The notes under the pieces are model-generated. The model made no database searches and had not been told where the DNA came from. It worked only from the letters and a program-made list of their open reading frames with translations. From contig NZ_BAAAIV010000019.1 of NCBI RefSeq assembly GCF_039526245.1, forward strand, positions 155,263-219,262: DNA of 64,000 nt. Reading direction: 5' to 3'. The DNA comes from Arthrobacter_H rhombi. Its GTDB lineage: Bacteria > Actinomycetota > Actinomycetes > Actinomycetales > Micrococcaceae. The position numbers were made by a program, and so were the translations under genes. Shown in pieces: positions 1 to 8,576 of this stretch (position 1 is its first letter; each line of letters starts with the position of its first letter).

Positions 1-927
1 CTCGAAGTCACGGGATTTCTTGAGTCGTTGGGTGAACTCCATGGTCCGGGAGGCATCGACGTCGACGAAGATGCTCACATGAGGGGCGCTGAAGGCGGAC
101 TCGACCATGGCCTTGGCGGTGGCCTTGCGCACGCCACGGACGGGTTCGCGGGTGACCCGGTCCTCGTCGACGGTTCCCGGCATCCAGAATGTCGGGGCCT
201 GGTCCTGTTCGGCCTCGCGTTGGGCCCGGTAGGAGATGAGGTCCTCCCGGGTGATCTCTCCCCGCCCGCCGGTGCCGCGGACCTTGGAGAGGTCAATGCC
301 CAACTCCTTGGCGATCTTGCGGACCGGCGGCTTGGCAAGCACACGGTCGAGCAGCTGGGACACAGACTGGCGGGCGGCGACCGCGCGTGCCCCGGCGCTG
401 ATGCCTGTGCTGCCCGGTGCCGTGGTTGCCTGGGGCACCGCGGCCGGCGTTCCGGTCGAGGGTATGCGGGGAGCCGCAGACACCGGGGGAACGGCGGGGG
501 CTGGAGCCGGGGTGCCGCGGTGGGTGCGCGGCCGACGTCGTACGGGGTCCGCCTTCGGCCCGGAGCCGACCAAGGGACCCGGGGCCTTCTCCTCGGAAGG
601 GGCGGCTGCCACTGCCGGCGGCTCGACGACCGGATCGGCAGCGACCGGCGCGGACTCGGTGCCGGACTCCTGGGGAGCCGGGACCTCCTGTCCGGTTTCG
701 TCGACGGAGAAGAGCGGCTGGCCGACCTCTACGGTCTGGCCTTCGGCCGCATGCAGCTCGGTCACCACGCCGGCGTACGGGCTGGGCAGCTCGACGAGGG
801 ACTTGGCCGTTTCGATTTCCACGAAGACCTGGTTGATCTCCACGGTGTCGCCGGGCTGGACCTTCCAGGAGGCGATGTCGGCCTCGGTCAGGCCTTCGCC
901 GACGTCCGGCAGTTTGAAGGTACTCAT
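1..927 (-). CDS. bkdC: Dihydrolipoyl acyltransferase E2 of a branched-chain 2-oxoacid dehydrogenase, 3' end outside the window
   Basis: E2 core of a 2-oxoacid dehydrogenase complex; it passes the acyl group from E1 through a swinging lipoyl arm to CoA. Read on the minus strand from ATG at 927, preceded by AAGGAG. The N-terminus (MSTFKLPDVGEGL) is a lipoyl domain with the lipoyl lysine in the ETAKS context (about residues 40-45). A Pro/Ala-rich linker follows, then a peripheral-subunit-binding domain (PPVRKIAKELGIDLS), then the start of the catalytic acyltransferase domain (SAPHVSIFVDVD). The catalytic C-terminal half lies beyond position 1. It is the third gene of an E1alpha-E1beta-E2 operon. 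The branched-chain rather than pyruvate assignment rests on the split alpha/beta E1 of the neighbours, so it is likely but not proven. Confidence 0.9.
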   Translation of the reverse strand, partial: MSTFKLPDVGEGLTEADIASWKVQPGDTVEINQVFVEIETAKSLVELPSPYAGVVTELHAAEGQTVEVGQPLFSVDETGQEVPAPQESGTESAPVAADPVVEPPAVAAAPSEEKAPGPLVGSGPKADPVRRRPRTHRGTPAPAPAVPPVSAAPRIPSTGTPAAVPQATTAPGSTGISAGARAVAARQSVSQLLDRVLAKPPVRKIAKELGIDLSKVRGTGGRGEITREDLISYRAQREAEQDQAPTFWMPGTVDEDRVTREPVRGVRKATAKAMVESAFSAPHVSIFVDVDASRTMEFTQRLKKSRDFE

Positions 928-969
928 GGATGGCTCCTTGGGCGCGTGCTGTTCGGGGTGCCGGTTGGC

Positions 970-1944
970 TTAGTACTCGAAGGAACGGTCCAGCGCTTCG
1001 AGCAACTTGTCGATGTCCGGCAGGTACTGATCCTCGACCTTGGCCACGGGGTAGGGCATGTGGAATCCACCGACCCGGATCACTGGCGCCTCGAGTGAGA
1101 GGAAGGCCCGCTCGGAGACGCGGGCGGCAATTTCGCCACCGATCCCCCCGAAGGTGGGGGCCTCATGGGTCACGATGAGTCGGCCGGTCTTCTGCACCGA
1201 GGTGATCACCGTGTCGAAATCGATGGGGCTGATCGATCGCAGGTCGATGACCTCGATGCTGCGTCCGTCCTCGGTCGCTGCCTCGGCAGCTGCTAACGCC
1301 ACCGGGACGAGCGGCCCATAGGTGACGATCGTGGCGTCGGCACCCTCGCGGATGACCTGCGCGCTGAAGGCGTCCTGCGCCGGCGTCTCGGTGTCGACCT
1401 CTCCCTTGAGCCAATAGCGGCGCTTGGGTTCGAAGAAGATCACCGGGTCCTGGCAGGCGGCGGCCTGCTGGATCATCCAGTACGCGTCGTTGGGATTGGA
1501 CGGGGTGATGATGCGCAGGCCGGGGGTGTGCGCGAAGAGCGCCTCGGGCGACTCCGAATGGTGCTCGATGGAGCCGATGCCCCCGCCATAGGGGATGCGC
1601 ACGACGACAGGTGCACCGAACCGACCCTCGGAGCGGGCCCTCATCTTGGCCAGCTGGGTGGTGATCTGGTTGAACCCCGGGAAGACGAAGCCGTCGAACT
1701 GGATCTCGGCGATCGGGGCGTAGCCACGCAGGCTCATGCCGATCGAGGCGCCGATGATGCCGGATTCGGCCAGCGGCGAGTCGACGACCCGATCGGTTCC
1801 GAAATCTGCCATCAGGCCCTCGGTGACACGGTAGACGCCGCCGAGTCGGCCGATGTCCTCGCCGATCAGCAGTGACTTCGGGTTGCCGTCCAGCACGCGA
1901 CGAAGGCCAGCGGAGAGGGCCTTGGCCATGGTCATCGTGGTCAT
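970..1944 (-). CDS. bkdB: 2-oxoacid (branched-chain) dehydrogenase E1 component, beta subunit
   Basis: 324 aa, the normal length for the E1 beta subunit. With E1 alpha it forms the thiamine-diphosphate-dependent decarboxylase that starts oxidation of branched-chain 2-oxoacids from Leu, Ile and Val. Visible family features are LLIGEDIGRLGGVYRVTEGL near the N-terminus, the SPLAESGIIGASIGMSLRGY segment, and the C-terminal transketolase-like domain (VIDLRSISPIDFDTV, LIVTHEAPTFGGIGGEI). The ATG at 1944 is preceded by GGGAGAAG and overlaps the E1 alpha stop by 4 nt (ATGA), indicating translational coupling. A 42-nt gap separates it from E2. Confidence 0.93.
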   Translation of the reverse strand: MTTMTMAKALSAGLRRVLDGNPKSLLIGEDIGRLGGVYRVTEGLMADFGTDRVVDSPLAESGIIGASIGMSLRGYAPIAEIQFDGFVFPGFNQITTQLAKMRARSEGRFGAPVVVRIPYGGGIGSIEHHSESPEALFAHTPGLRIITPSNPNDAYWMIQQAAACQDPVIFFEPKRRYWLKGEVDTETPAQDAFSAQVIREGADATIVTYGPLVPVALAAAEAATEDGRSIEVIDLRSISPIDFDTVITSVQKTGRLIVTHEAPTFGGIGGEIAARVSERAFLSLEAPVIRVGGFHMPYPVAKVEDQYLPDIDKLLEALDRSFEY

Positions 1945-3110
1945 CGGGCTTCTCCCTGCGCGTCGGCTGCGGAGAGGTCGGCGTCGGCGAACCCGGCCTC
2001 ATAGCGGCGGTGGAACTCCAGCTCTTCGCGTATCAGGGGGTGGGCTTCTGCATAGACGTTGGCGAAGGAGTCGGCCAGGGTCGGTGCCGGGAAGGCCAGC
2101 GCTTCGCGGCGGACCCGGGCGGCCATCTCGTCGCCGTCGACGGCGAGTTGGGCAAAGAAGTCGTCATCGACCAGGTCCTGGGCGCGCAGGTACTTTTCCA
2201 AGCGGGTCAGGGGGTCCTTCGGCCCCCAGGTCTCCTCCTCGACCGCCGTGCGGTACTTGGTGGGGTCATCGGCCGTCGTATGTGCGCCGACCCGGTAGGT
2301 CTCGGCCTCAATGAGCACCGGCCCGCGGCCGGATCTGGCGTGCTCAAGGGCCCACCGGGTGACGGCATGCACGGCCAAGACGTCATTGCCATCCACCCGG
2401 ATGCCCGGGAACCCGTACCCGGCGGCACGCTGCACGAGAGGCACGCGGGACTGGACCTCGAACGGCACCGAGATGGCCCACTGGTTGTTCTGGCAGAAAA
2501 AGACCACCGGCGCCTGGTTGCTCGCGGCGAAGACCATGGATTCATGGGTGTCGCCCTCGGATGATGAGCCGTCGCCGAAGTAGGCGACCACTGCGGTACC
2601 TTCTGCGGCGAGCCGTTCGGCATCCCAGCCCGCCTGATCGCGCTGGATACCCATGGCGTATCCGGCGGCGTGCGGCATCTGGGCGGCGAGCACCAATGTA
2701 TAGAGGTGGAAGTTCTTCTCCCGGGGATCCCACCCACCGTTGGAGAGGCCGCGGAACATGCGCAGCATCTGCGGGAAGTCCACGTCACGGGTCAGCGCCA
2801 CGCCGTGCTCGCGGTAGGTGGGGAAGATGTAATCACGCGCCTCGGTCGCCCGGCCCGAGCCGATCTGGGCGGCTTCCTGCCCCCGCAATGGCGCCCAGAG
2901 GGCCAGCTGGCCCTGGCGCTGCAACGCCGTGGCCTCCTCATCGAAGCGCCGGGTCAATGCCATGTCACGGTACAAGCTGCGCAACATTTTGGCGTCGACA
3001 TCACGCACATATGGCGAGTACATCGGGTCCGCACGCACGGTTCCATCGGGTCTCAACAGCTGTACTTGGCCAGGGCCCTCATCCAGGGCGCCCTGCTCGG
3101 GTGGGGTCAA
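1941..3110 (-). CDS. bkdA: 2-oxoacid (branched-chain) dehydrogenase E1 component, alpha subunit
   Basis: Thiamine-diphosphate-binding subunit of the E1 decarboxylase. The ThDP/Mg motif runs from GDGSSSEGD to the conserved FCQNNQW, and FPTYREHGVALTRDVD is the usual E1 alpha active-site segment. I chose the TTG at 3110 (LTPPEQGALDEG) because AAGGAAAG sits 5 nt upstream, giving 389 aa. An ATG at 3176 is in frame and would add 22 residues that do not look like the family. It overlaps the beta subunit by 4 nt. First gene of the operon as seen; the region upstream holds a hairpin that probably ends the neighbouring acyl-CoA dehydrogenase operon. Confidence 0.9.
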   Translation of the reverse strand: MTPPEQGALDEGPGQVQLLRPDGTVRADPMYSPYVRDVDAKMLRSLYRDMALTRRFDEEATALQRQGQLALWAPLRGQEAAQIGSGRATEARDYIFPTYREHGVALTRDVDFPQMLRMFRGLSNGGWDPREKNFHLYTLVLAAQMPHAAGYAMGIQRDQAGWDAERLAAEGTAVVAYFGDGSSSEGDTHESMVFAASNQAPVVFFCQNNQWAISVPFEVQSRVPLVQRAAGYGFPGIRVDGNDVLAVHAVTRWALEHARSGRGPVLIEAETYRVGAHTTADDPTKYRTAVEEETWGPKDPLTRLEKYLRAQDLVDDDFFAQLAVDGDEMAARVRREALAFPAPTLADSFANVYAEAHPLIREELEFHRRYEAGFADADLSAADAQGEAR

Positions 3111-3280
3111 TGAAACTTTCCTTCTTGTTGGGGTGCATCCCCAGGGCTGTACTACCACCCGTACATTGGGCTTCACTGGAGACGGATCATCTTGTCGCGC
3201 CCGTGGGGTTGGCCAAGGATTGGAATTGCGGGGCTCGTGATGATCACGGGCCCACGCGTGGTTGATTTACAGGCGCGGAG

Positions 3281-3319
3281 AACGCACCGAAACCGAGAAT
3301 CGAATGGTTCCGGTGCGTT
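3281..3319 (-). terminator. Hairpin between the acyl-CoA dehydrogenase gene and the E1 alpha gene
   Basis: Inverted arms AACGCACCG(A)AACC (3281-3294) and GGTT(C)CGGTGCGTT (3306-3319) with an 11-nt loop and one mismatch. It lies 12 nt beyond the stop of the minus-strand acyl-CoA dehydrogenase. There is no U-tract, as is common in high-GC actinobacteria. Confidence 0.5.
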
Positions 3320-3331
3320 GTCGCGGCGCCG

Positions 3332-4504
3332 CTATACCAAGGTGTCGACGAAGTTCTTTCCCGAGTGCTTCTCGTATGCGCCGACCAATCGGCGGCCGAT
3401 CATGGTCTCATGGATTTCACTTGTTCCGTCGAAGATCTGGGTGGCTTTCGAGTCCCGGTGAAGCCGTTCCACGCGCGCATGGAAGGTCAGGCCGGAAGCA
3501 CCGAAAATCTGCATGGCGTGGTCCGTATGCAGTCGTGCCAGGTCGGACGCCGTCACTTTGGCCACGGAAATGAGGTCCTGGTCTCCGCCAGGCTTGTCCA
3601 TGTAGGTCTGGCATGCCTTGAGTGCCAGTTCGCGTGCGGTGTGGTAGCCCGCCCGCATGCGTCCAAGTTTAATTTGGATGCTGGGCAGGTCGCCAATCCT
3701 CTTTCCGAAGGCCTTGCGGGTGGCGGCGCGCTCAACGCTTTCCTCCAGGGCGCCTCGCAAGAGGCCGCAGGCGTAACCGGCAGCATCGATGCGGGCCATG
3801 TTCAGACCGTCCATCATCCCGGCGAAGCCATCAACCTGCAGTGCCTGGTTGGCTGGAACGACCACGTCGTCGAAGAAAAGTTCTCCGTTGGGCAGACCGC
3901 GGAAACCGGAAAGCCGTGGCCCCCATGCCCCTCGGGCGCCGGGGCTTTCCATGTCGACGACCAGGGCCAGGGTCGGTGCGTTACGGTCATCGGACCCCTC
4001 CTTGCAGAGGACGATGGCATAGGAAGCATAGGGGGCGAACCCGACCCAGCACTTCTGGCCATTGAGAACATAGTTATCTCCGTCTCGCACGGCAACAGAT
4101 CTCATTCCACGCAGGTCCGTGCCTGCTTCTGGCTCCGTCAGTGCGAAGGCGCCGTACGTCCGCCCCTCTGCGGTGCTGCGCAACCAACGGTTCTTGACTT
4201 CTTCTCCTGCGTAACGGGCAATCAGATATGCCACCAGCCGGATTACACCCACCTCCATGGCGAGTGGAGCGCAGACTGCGGCGAGGCGTTCGCTGATGTC
4301 GTGTGCAAGGGGCATGGATGAAAGATCCAGGTTCAGCGAATCGTCGAAGAACATGCTCGTCAGGCCGAGGCGTGCCGCCTCATCCAGCAGTTCCTTGTCG
4401 AATTCCCCGGTGCGGTCCATCTGCTCGCCGCGTTCGCGGGCCATGCGCTCGATAAAGTCATCGACGACTTCGAGGCTTGGACGCGTGATCGTCACGTTAT
4501 TCAT
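3332..4504 (-). CDS. Acyl-CoA dehydrogenase family flavoprotein
   Basis: 390 aa with the complete acyl-CoA dehydrogenase layout: an N-terminal helical domain, the flavin/substrate segment YGAFALTEPEAGTDL, the beta domain (YVLNGQKCWVGFA), and the C-terminal four-helix domain ending with QIFGASGLTFHARVERLHRD and IFDGTSEIHETMIGRRL. It should introduce or reduce an alpha-beta double bond in an acyl-CoA, passing electrons to ETF. I chose the ATG at 4504, not the in-frame ATG at 4519, because the five codons between contain its Shine-Dalgarno (GAAGGA). That site lies inside the 3' end of the upstream ligase gene, whose stop overlaps this start by 8 nt. Substrate unknown; the ligase/hydratase neighbours suggest an acyl-CoA oxidation route, comparable in class to CaiA. 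Confidence 0.9.
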   Translation of the reverse strand: MNNVTITRPSLEVVDDFIERMARERGEQMDRTGEFDKELLDEAARLGLTSMFFDDSLNLDLSSMPLAHDISERLAAVCAPLAMEVGVIRLVAYLIARYAGEEVKNRWLRSTAEGRTYGAFALTEPEAGTDLRGMRSVAVRDGDNYVLNGQKCWVGFAPYASYAIVLCKEGSDDRNAPTLALVVDMESPGARGAWGPRLSGFRGLPNGELFFDDVVVPANQALQVDGFAGMMDGLNMARIDAAGYACGLLRGALEESVERAATRKAFGKRIGDLPSIQIKLGRMRAGYHTARELALKACQTYMDKPGGDQDLISVAKVTASDLARLHTDHAMQIFGASGLTFHARVERLHRDSKATQIFDGTSEIHETMIGRRLVGAYEKHSGKNFVDTLV

Positions 4505-6188
4505 GTTTCCTTCTTTCATGATTGCCGGTTAGGGGATCATCTTCTTTGGGAGGGGAAGTGGAGCGGAAGGTCGCCTCCCAGTAGGGTTCGAGCTGTGCCG
4601 CAAGTTTCCGTGAGAGGACACCGCGTCGTATCTTGCCAACGGCTGTCAGCGGAAAGTCGTCTCCGAACAGCACCACCTTGGGACGGTGTTCGAAGTCGAG
4701 CCGATCGGCGCACCACTGGAGGATTTCTTCCTCCGTCACGGCGGATTGTGCTACCACGAAGACAGCGATTTCTTCTCCATACCACCTGTTCGGAAAGCCG
4801 ATGACTCCGGCTCGTTCCACAGCCGGGTGGGAGGCCACAACGTCGTCGATCAACTGCGGCAGGATCGTGGATCCAGATCGGCGGATGACCTCGCGCAGGC
4901 GCCCCTCGAGGAAGAACCACCGTTCAGCTGCATCATCGGAAACCCAGTACCCACGGTCGCCGGTATGGAACCAACCCTCTGCAAACGCTTCCGCTGTGGC
5001 TTCGGCGTTTTTCGCGTATCCGTCCATAAGCATCGCGCCCCGGGCGACGATCTCCCCGCGTTCGCCTTCCGCGCATGGGTTGCCGGACGCGTCGATGACT
5101 TCGACCATCCCGTGTGGAACGGGAACACCAATCGATGGCCGGAAATCGGAGGGAGTTCCCCCGGCGGGCCTCTTGGGGGTCGTTGTCAGTACGGCGGTGG
5201 TCTCCGAGAGTCCGTAGAGCTGGCGAACCGGGATGCCGAACAGGTCCTCGAATTCCTCGGCGGCTGCCGCTCGAAGAGGGCCGCTCCCTGAGAACACCTC
5301 CGCCAGGTGGAGAGGGCAGGGCATTTCCCTCACCCGGCCATTGTCGGAAAGCAGATATTCGAGAATGGTGGGAACGAGGCTGCAAGTCGTAGCCCTGAGG
5401 CGTGCCGCCGTGGCCCAGAAGCTTCCACGGCGGAACCGGTCCAGGAGAACGCTTGATGCCCCGATGTACCAGGGCAGAAATGAACTGATTATGAGGCCGT
5501 TGGCATGCGATATAGGCAGGACGGTAAGTGCTCGCGTCCGAGGGGTCCACCCAAAGGCCTGGTGCATCGCGTCACTGTTCGTCAGCAGCGCGCGCATCGA
5601 AATGAGGATCGGTTTCGGCGGGCCACTCGTTCCGCTCGTGTGCATGCGCAGGGCGGGGACGTCCAGACTGGTCGCTTCAACGTAGGACCGGCTGGACTGA
5701 AGGCGACGCAGGCGCGCATAGTCTGGCATCTTGACGGCGCGACCAGGTAGGGATGTATGCCCCGTTCCGACGTGGACGATCCACAGATTGTCGATGTCCT
5801 GACTGATGCGCTGGTGGTGTTCCGGTGTGTCCCGCGGGTCGAGCGGCATGAAGCAAGCCCCGAGAGACCATGCGGCGAAAGCGGTCAGGAGGGTCTCAGG
5901 ACGATTGGCGGCAAGCATGGTCACGGTCGATCCTTGGCGAACGCCGGCTTCGGCAAGCAGCGAGGCGGAGGTGACAACATCTCCGGCCCACTCGCGGTGG
6001 TTCCACCGACATTCTTCGCCACGGCTCTCGTCGTACCAAAGGAGGCACTCCTCGACTGATGTCGAGCGCTCGTCCAGGAGGCGGTGGAAATTGACCCAGC
6101 TGGGCGTGTAGTCGTCGACTTCGGCACGCGCCATCCCGCTGCCACAAACAGGCCCGGGCGTTTCGCTGGGGTCTTCGTACCGCGTCAT
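4497..6188 (-). CDS. Acyl-CoA synthetase (AMP-forming), ANL superfamily
   Basis: 563 aa AMP-dependent CoA ligase that activates a carboxylic acid through an acyl-adenylate. Motifs seen: P-loop HTSGTSGPPKP, LYGLSETTAV (A5), WFHTGDRGYW (A7), LEGRLREVIRRSGSTILP (A8) and the catalytic-lysine motif LTAVGKIRRGVL (A10). Start chosen at ATG 6188 with AAAGGGAG about 7 nt upstream. A longer frame to 6308 would run into the transporter gene, whose stop is at 6241. It lies between an MHS transporter and the acyl-CoA dehydrogenase, which fits uptake followed by activation. The family also holds CaiC- and feruloyl-CoA-ligase-like enzymes; the sequence alone does not settle the substrate. Confidence 0.88.
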   Translation of the reverse strand: MTRYEDPSETPGPVCGSGMARAEVDDYTPSWVNFHRLLDERSTSVEECLLWYDESRGEECRWNHREWAGDVVTSASLLAEAGVRQGSTVTMLAANRPETLLTAFAAWSLGACFMPLDPRDTPEHHQRISQDIDNLWIVHVGTGHTSLPGRAVKMPDYARLRRLQSSRSYVEATSLDVPALRMHTSGTSGPPKPILISMRALLTNSDAMHQAFGWTPRTRALTVLPISHANGLIISSFLPWYIGASSVLLDRFRRGSFWATAARLRATTCSLVPTILEYLLSDNGRVREMPCPLHLAEVFSGSGPLRAAAAEEFEDLFGIPVRQLYGLSETTAVLTTTPKRPAGGTPSDFRPSIGVPVPHGMVEVIDASGNPCAEGERGEIVARGAMLMDGYAKNAEATAEAFAEGWFHTGDRGYWVSDDAAERWFFLEGRLREVIRRSGSTILPQLIDDVVASHPAVERAGVIGFPNRWYGEEIAVFVVAQSAVTEEEILQWCADRLDFEHRPKVVLFGDDFPLTAVGKIRRGVLSRKLAAQLEPYWEATFRSTSPPKEDDPLTGNHERRKHE

Positions 6189-6240
6189 TGCGTTGCTCCC
6201 TTTGTCCATGTAGGGGGTCTCAGCCGAACGAGTGATTTCA

Positions 6241-7572
6241 TTAGTCCCCCACATGCACATGTCCTTGTTTCTTGGCGATCCAGTAGACCACGATGCTGAG
6301 GACGGCAACGATGGAACCGTATATGGGGAAGACCCACGTTAGGTCGGCCTCCCGCAGCCAGACAAGTAGATAGGAGGAAGTCCCGCCAAAGATGGAGACG
6401 CCCAGGGCATACCCGATAGAAACTCCGGTTGTCCGCACGCTCTTTGGCATGAGGGTTACTGCGATGTAGTTGTAAAGGCTCATGTTGAACCCGACGATGA
6501 TGCCCCCCAGGACCATGACCAAGGCGAACATCGCCAGGCTCTGTTCCCTGTAGAGCAGCATTGTGAAGAAACCAGGGATGAGCAGAGCCCGGAAGATCGT
6601 GAAGGCACGCGATGGACGGACCCTGTCGGCCAATGCCCCGATCAGGGGGCCGGACACGATCCAGATGACGCCCATCGCAGTGGTGATTCCGAACACCCAC
6701 GTGCTGTTCTCCTCGTAGACCCCGTTCGCCATACTCGGTAAGCCGGTGATCCATGCGTAGTTTGCGATCTGCACGGAGCCGATGACGAGAATCACCGCGA
6801 GCAGGGCAAGCCGGACCTTCCAAAGTGCCTTCCAGACCCCTCCGGTAGTTTCCTGAATGACGTCGAGTTCGTCCTCCTTTTTGTGCATGGCCGACTCGAT
6901 CAGAGTTTCTGGAAGGGCCGATCGAAGGTAGATGACCAATAGGCCCAGGACGCCGCCAAAGGCGAAGGGAATGCGCCAAGCCCACTCACCCATTGTTCCG
7001 GCGGGAACGGATGCGCTGACGAGGAAGGCGAATAGGCTGGCTCCAAAGATGCCGATCTGGATGAACGTTCCGCTGATCAGGCCCAGATATTTGCCGCGTT
7101 CGTGGGGTTCGGCGAGTTCGATGGCAATCGCGTTGGCCACGCCTGCTTCTGCGCCGGTTGCCAGGCCTTGGAGGAGGCGTAGCACCAACAAGATGACCCC
7201 GGCCGCTACGCCCAGCGTTTCGTGGGTAGGCATCAAGGCGATGATGAATGAGGTGGCAGCCATGGCGGTGACCGAAGTCATCATGACCTTCTTGTGACTG
7301 ATCCGGTCGGCAATCGGCCCGAGGATGGCTGCTCCCAGTGGTCGGGCGAAGAACCCGGCCCCGAAAACCGCGAGAGCGGCCAGAACCGATGTCACCGGGT
7401 TTTCCGACGGGAAGAAGTGGGGGGCCAGAAAGGCTGCCATGAGGCCGTAGACATTCCAGTCAAACCATTCAAGGGCGACGCCGCCCCCGAGTCCTGCGGT
7501 CATGCGCTTGGTTCGCTTGGGACTAGTGCCTGCGGATGGATTTGGCGGGTCTATGCCGACTTTGGTCTCCAT
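6241..7572 (-). CDS. MFS transporter, metabolite:H+ symporter (MHS) type
   Basis: 443 aa, 12 predicted membrane segments. The opening GGGVALEWFDWNVYGLMA followed by LAALAVFGAGFFARPLGAAILG is typical of the MHS branch of the major facilitator superfamily (ProP, ShiA, KgtP relatives), which import organic acids or betaines with protons. TAGGAGG lies just upstream of ATG 7572. It sits in the ligase/dehydrogenase/hydratase operon, so it probably imports the acid that the ligase activates. A second MHS transporter (20415-21767) flanks the other half of the cluster. Confidence 0.87.
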   Translation of the reverse strand: METKVGIDPPNPSAGTSPKRTKRMTAGLGGGVALEWFDWNVYGLMAAFLAPHFFPSENPVTSVLAALAVFGAGFFARPLGAAILGPIADRISHKKVMMTSVTAMAATSFIIALMPTHETLGVAAGVILLVLRLLQGLATGAEAGVANAIAIELAEPHERGKYLGLISGTFIQIGIFGASLFAFLVSASVPAGTMGEWAWRIPFAFGGVLGLLVIYLRSALPETLIESAMHKKEDELDVIQETTGGVWKALWKVRLALLAVILVIGSVQIANYAWITGLPSMANGVYEENSTWVFGITTAMGVIWIVSGPLIGALADRVRPSRAFTIFRALLIPGFFTMLLYREQSLAMFALVMVLGGIIVGFNMSLYNYIAVTLMPKSVRTTGVSIGYALGVSIFGGTSSYLLVWLREADLTWVFPIYGSIVAVLSIVVYWIAKKQGHVHVGD

Positions 7573-7621
7573 GGAAGGGCCTCCTACTTGAAGTGATTCT
7601 AGGGTGCGGGAACGGCTGGTA

Positions 7622-8407
7622 TCAGCGTCCCCGGAAGTGCGGCTCTCCGGGGGACTTGCTGCGAAAGTGGGTCATGCCTGTGGAGCGGTCCTCGCTGGCG
7701 AAGACGGTGTCGAATTCGTCGCGCTCGATGGCGAGACCATCCGCGAGAGTTGCTTCGAAACCATGGTCGATGGCCCGTTTGGCTGCAGCGAGGGCCACCC
7801 TGGGGCCCGTTTCGAATTGGGCAGCCCAGTCGATAGCCGCCGGAAGAACCGCGGCGTTGTCCAGCACGCGGTCGGCAAGGCCGATGTCCAGGGCTTCTTC
7901 CGCGGCTACGTGGCGTCCGGTTAGGATCAACTCCTTTGCGCGGGCCCGCCCCACCAGGCGCGGGAGGCGCTGCGTGCCTCCGCACCCCGGGATGACCCCG
8001 AGCTTGATCTCTGGTTGTCCCATCACCGCGTCGTCCGCGATCATGCGCAGGTCTGCGCAGAGCGCTAATTCACAACCGCCCCCCAGCGCGTAACCCGTGA
8101 TCGCAGCAACGGTGGGCACGTCGAGGCCGGCAATTTCATCGAACCCATGCTGCAACCGCCGTGGGCGGGTACTTAGGTCCGCGACTGCCAGCGTGGACAT
8201 CTCTGCGATATCTGCCCCGGCAGCGAAGCAATTGGGCCCCCCGTGGATGACGACTGAAGTTATCGACTCGTTGCGTGAAATCTCTTCCGCTGCTGCGGCG
8301 AGCTCGTCCTGCATCCTCAAGTTGAGGATGTTGAGCGGCGGGCGGTCGAGGGTGATGATCGCAACACCTCCGCGCTGCTCGATCCGTAGGTACTTCAGGG
8401 CGTCCAC
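7622..8407 (-). CDS. Enoyl-CoA hydratase/isomerase (crotonase fold)
   Basis: 261 aa, usual length for the family. Oxyanion-hole segments are visible: GGPNCFAAGADIAEM (about residues 56-70) and ITGYALGGGCELALCADLRM (about 104-123). PEIKLGVIPGCGGTQRLPRL carries the usual catalytic-loop region with glutamate, and a second glutamate occurs in AAEEALDIGLADRV. It should add water across, or isomerise, an enoyl-CoA made by the acyl-CoA dehydrogenase. Start is GTG at 8407 with AGAGG 5 nt upstream. First gene of the minus-strand operon, immediately downstream of a conserved operator-like motif. Confidence 0.9.
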   Translation of the reverse strand: MDALKYLRIEQRGGVAIITLDRPPLNILNLRMQDELAAAAEEISRNESITSVVIHGGPNCFAAGADIAEMSTLAVADLSTRPRRLQHGFDEIAGLDVPTVAAITGYALGGGCELALCADLRMIADDAVMGQPEIKLGVIPGCGGTQRLPRLVGRARAKELILTGRHVAAEEALDIGLADRVLDNAAVLPAAIDWAAQFETGPRVALAAAKRAIDHGFEATLADGLAIERDEFDTVFASEDRSTGMTHFRSKSPGEPHFRGR

Positions 8408-8424
8408 AAAAACCTCTTACGTTT

Positions 8425-8560
8425 AATATTTCAGACGAGATCCGACATGTGAGCCATACTCGCACGTGCTCCAGGTCACGTCAAATTCTTGTCGCGTGGT
8501 TGACCGGGGCACTCTTTAGTGGAATTCTGTACGTCATTACAGACAACGTCTGAAATATAA
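8425..8560. promoter_or_regulatory. Divergent promoter region with two inverted copies of AATATTTCAGAC
   Basis: The 169-nt gap between the divergent hydratase and 8577 genes holds AATATTTCAGAC at 8425-8436 on the plus strand. TTATATTTCAGAC lies on the minus strand at 8548-8560. The second copy overlaps a perfect dyad CAGAC-AAC-GTCTG (8540-8552). The same 12-mer recurs at 11524-11535 beside the IclR gene. Inference: binding sites of the cluster's IclR regulator. Confidence 0.6.
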
Positions 8561-8576
8561 AACAAAAGGAGTCGTT

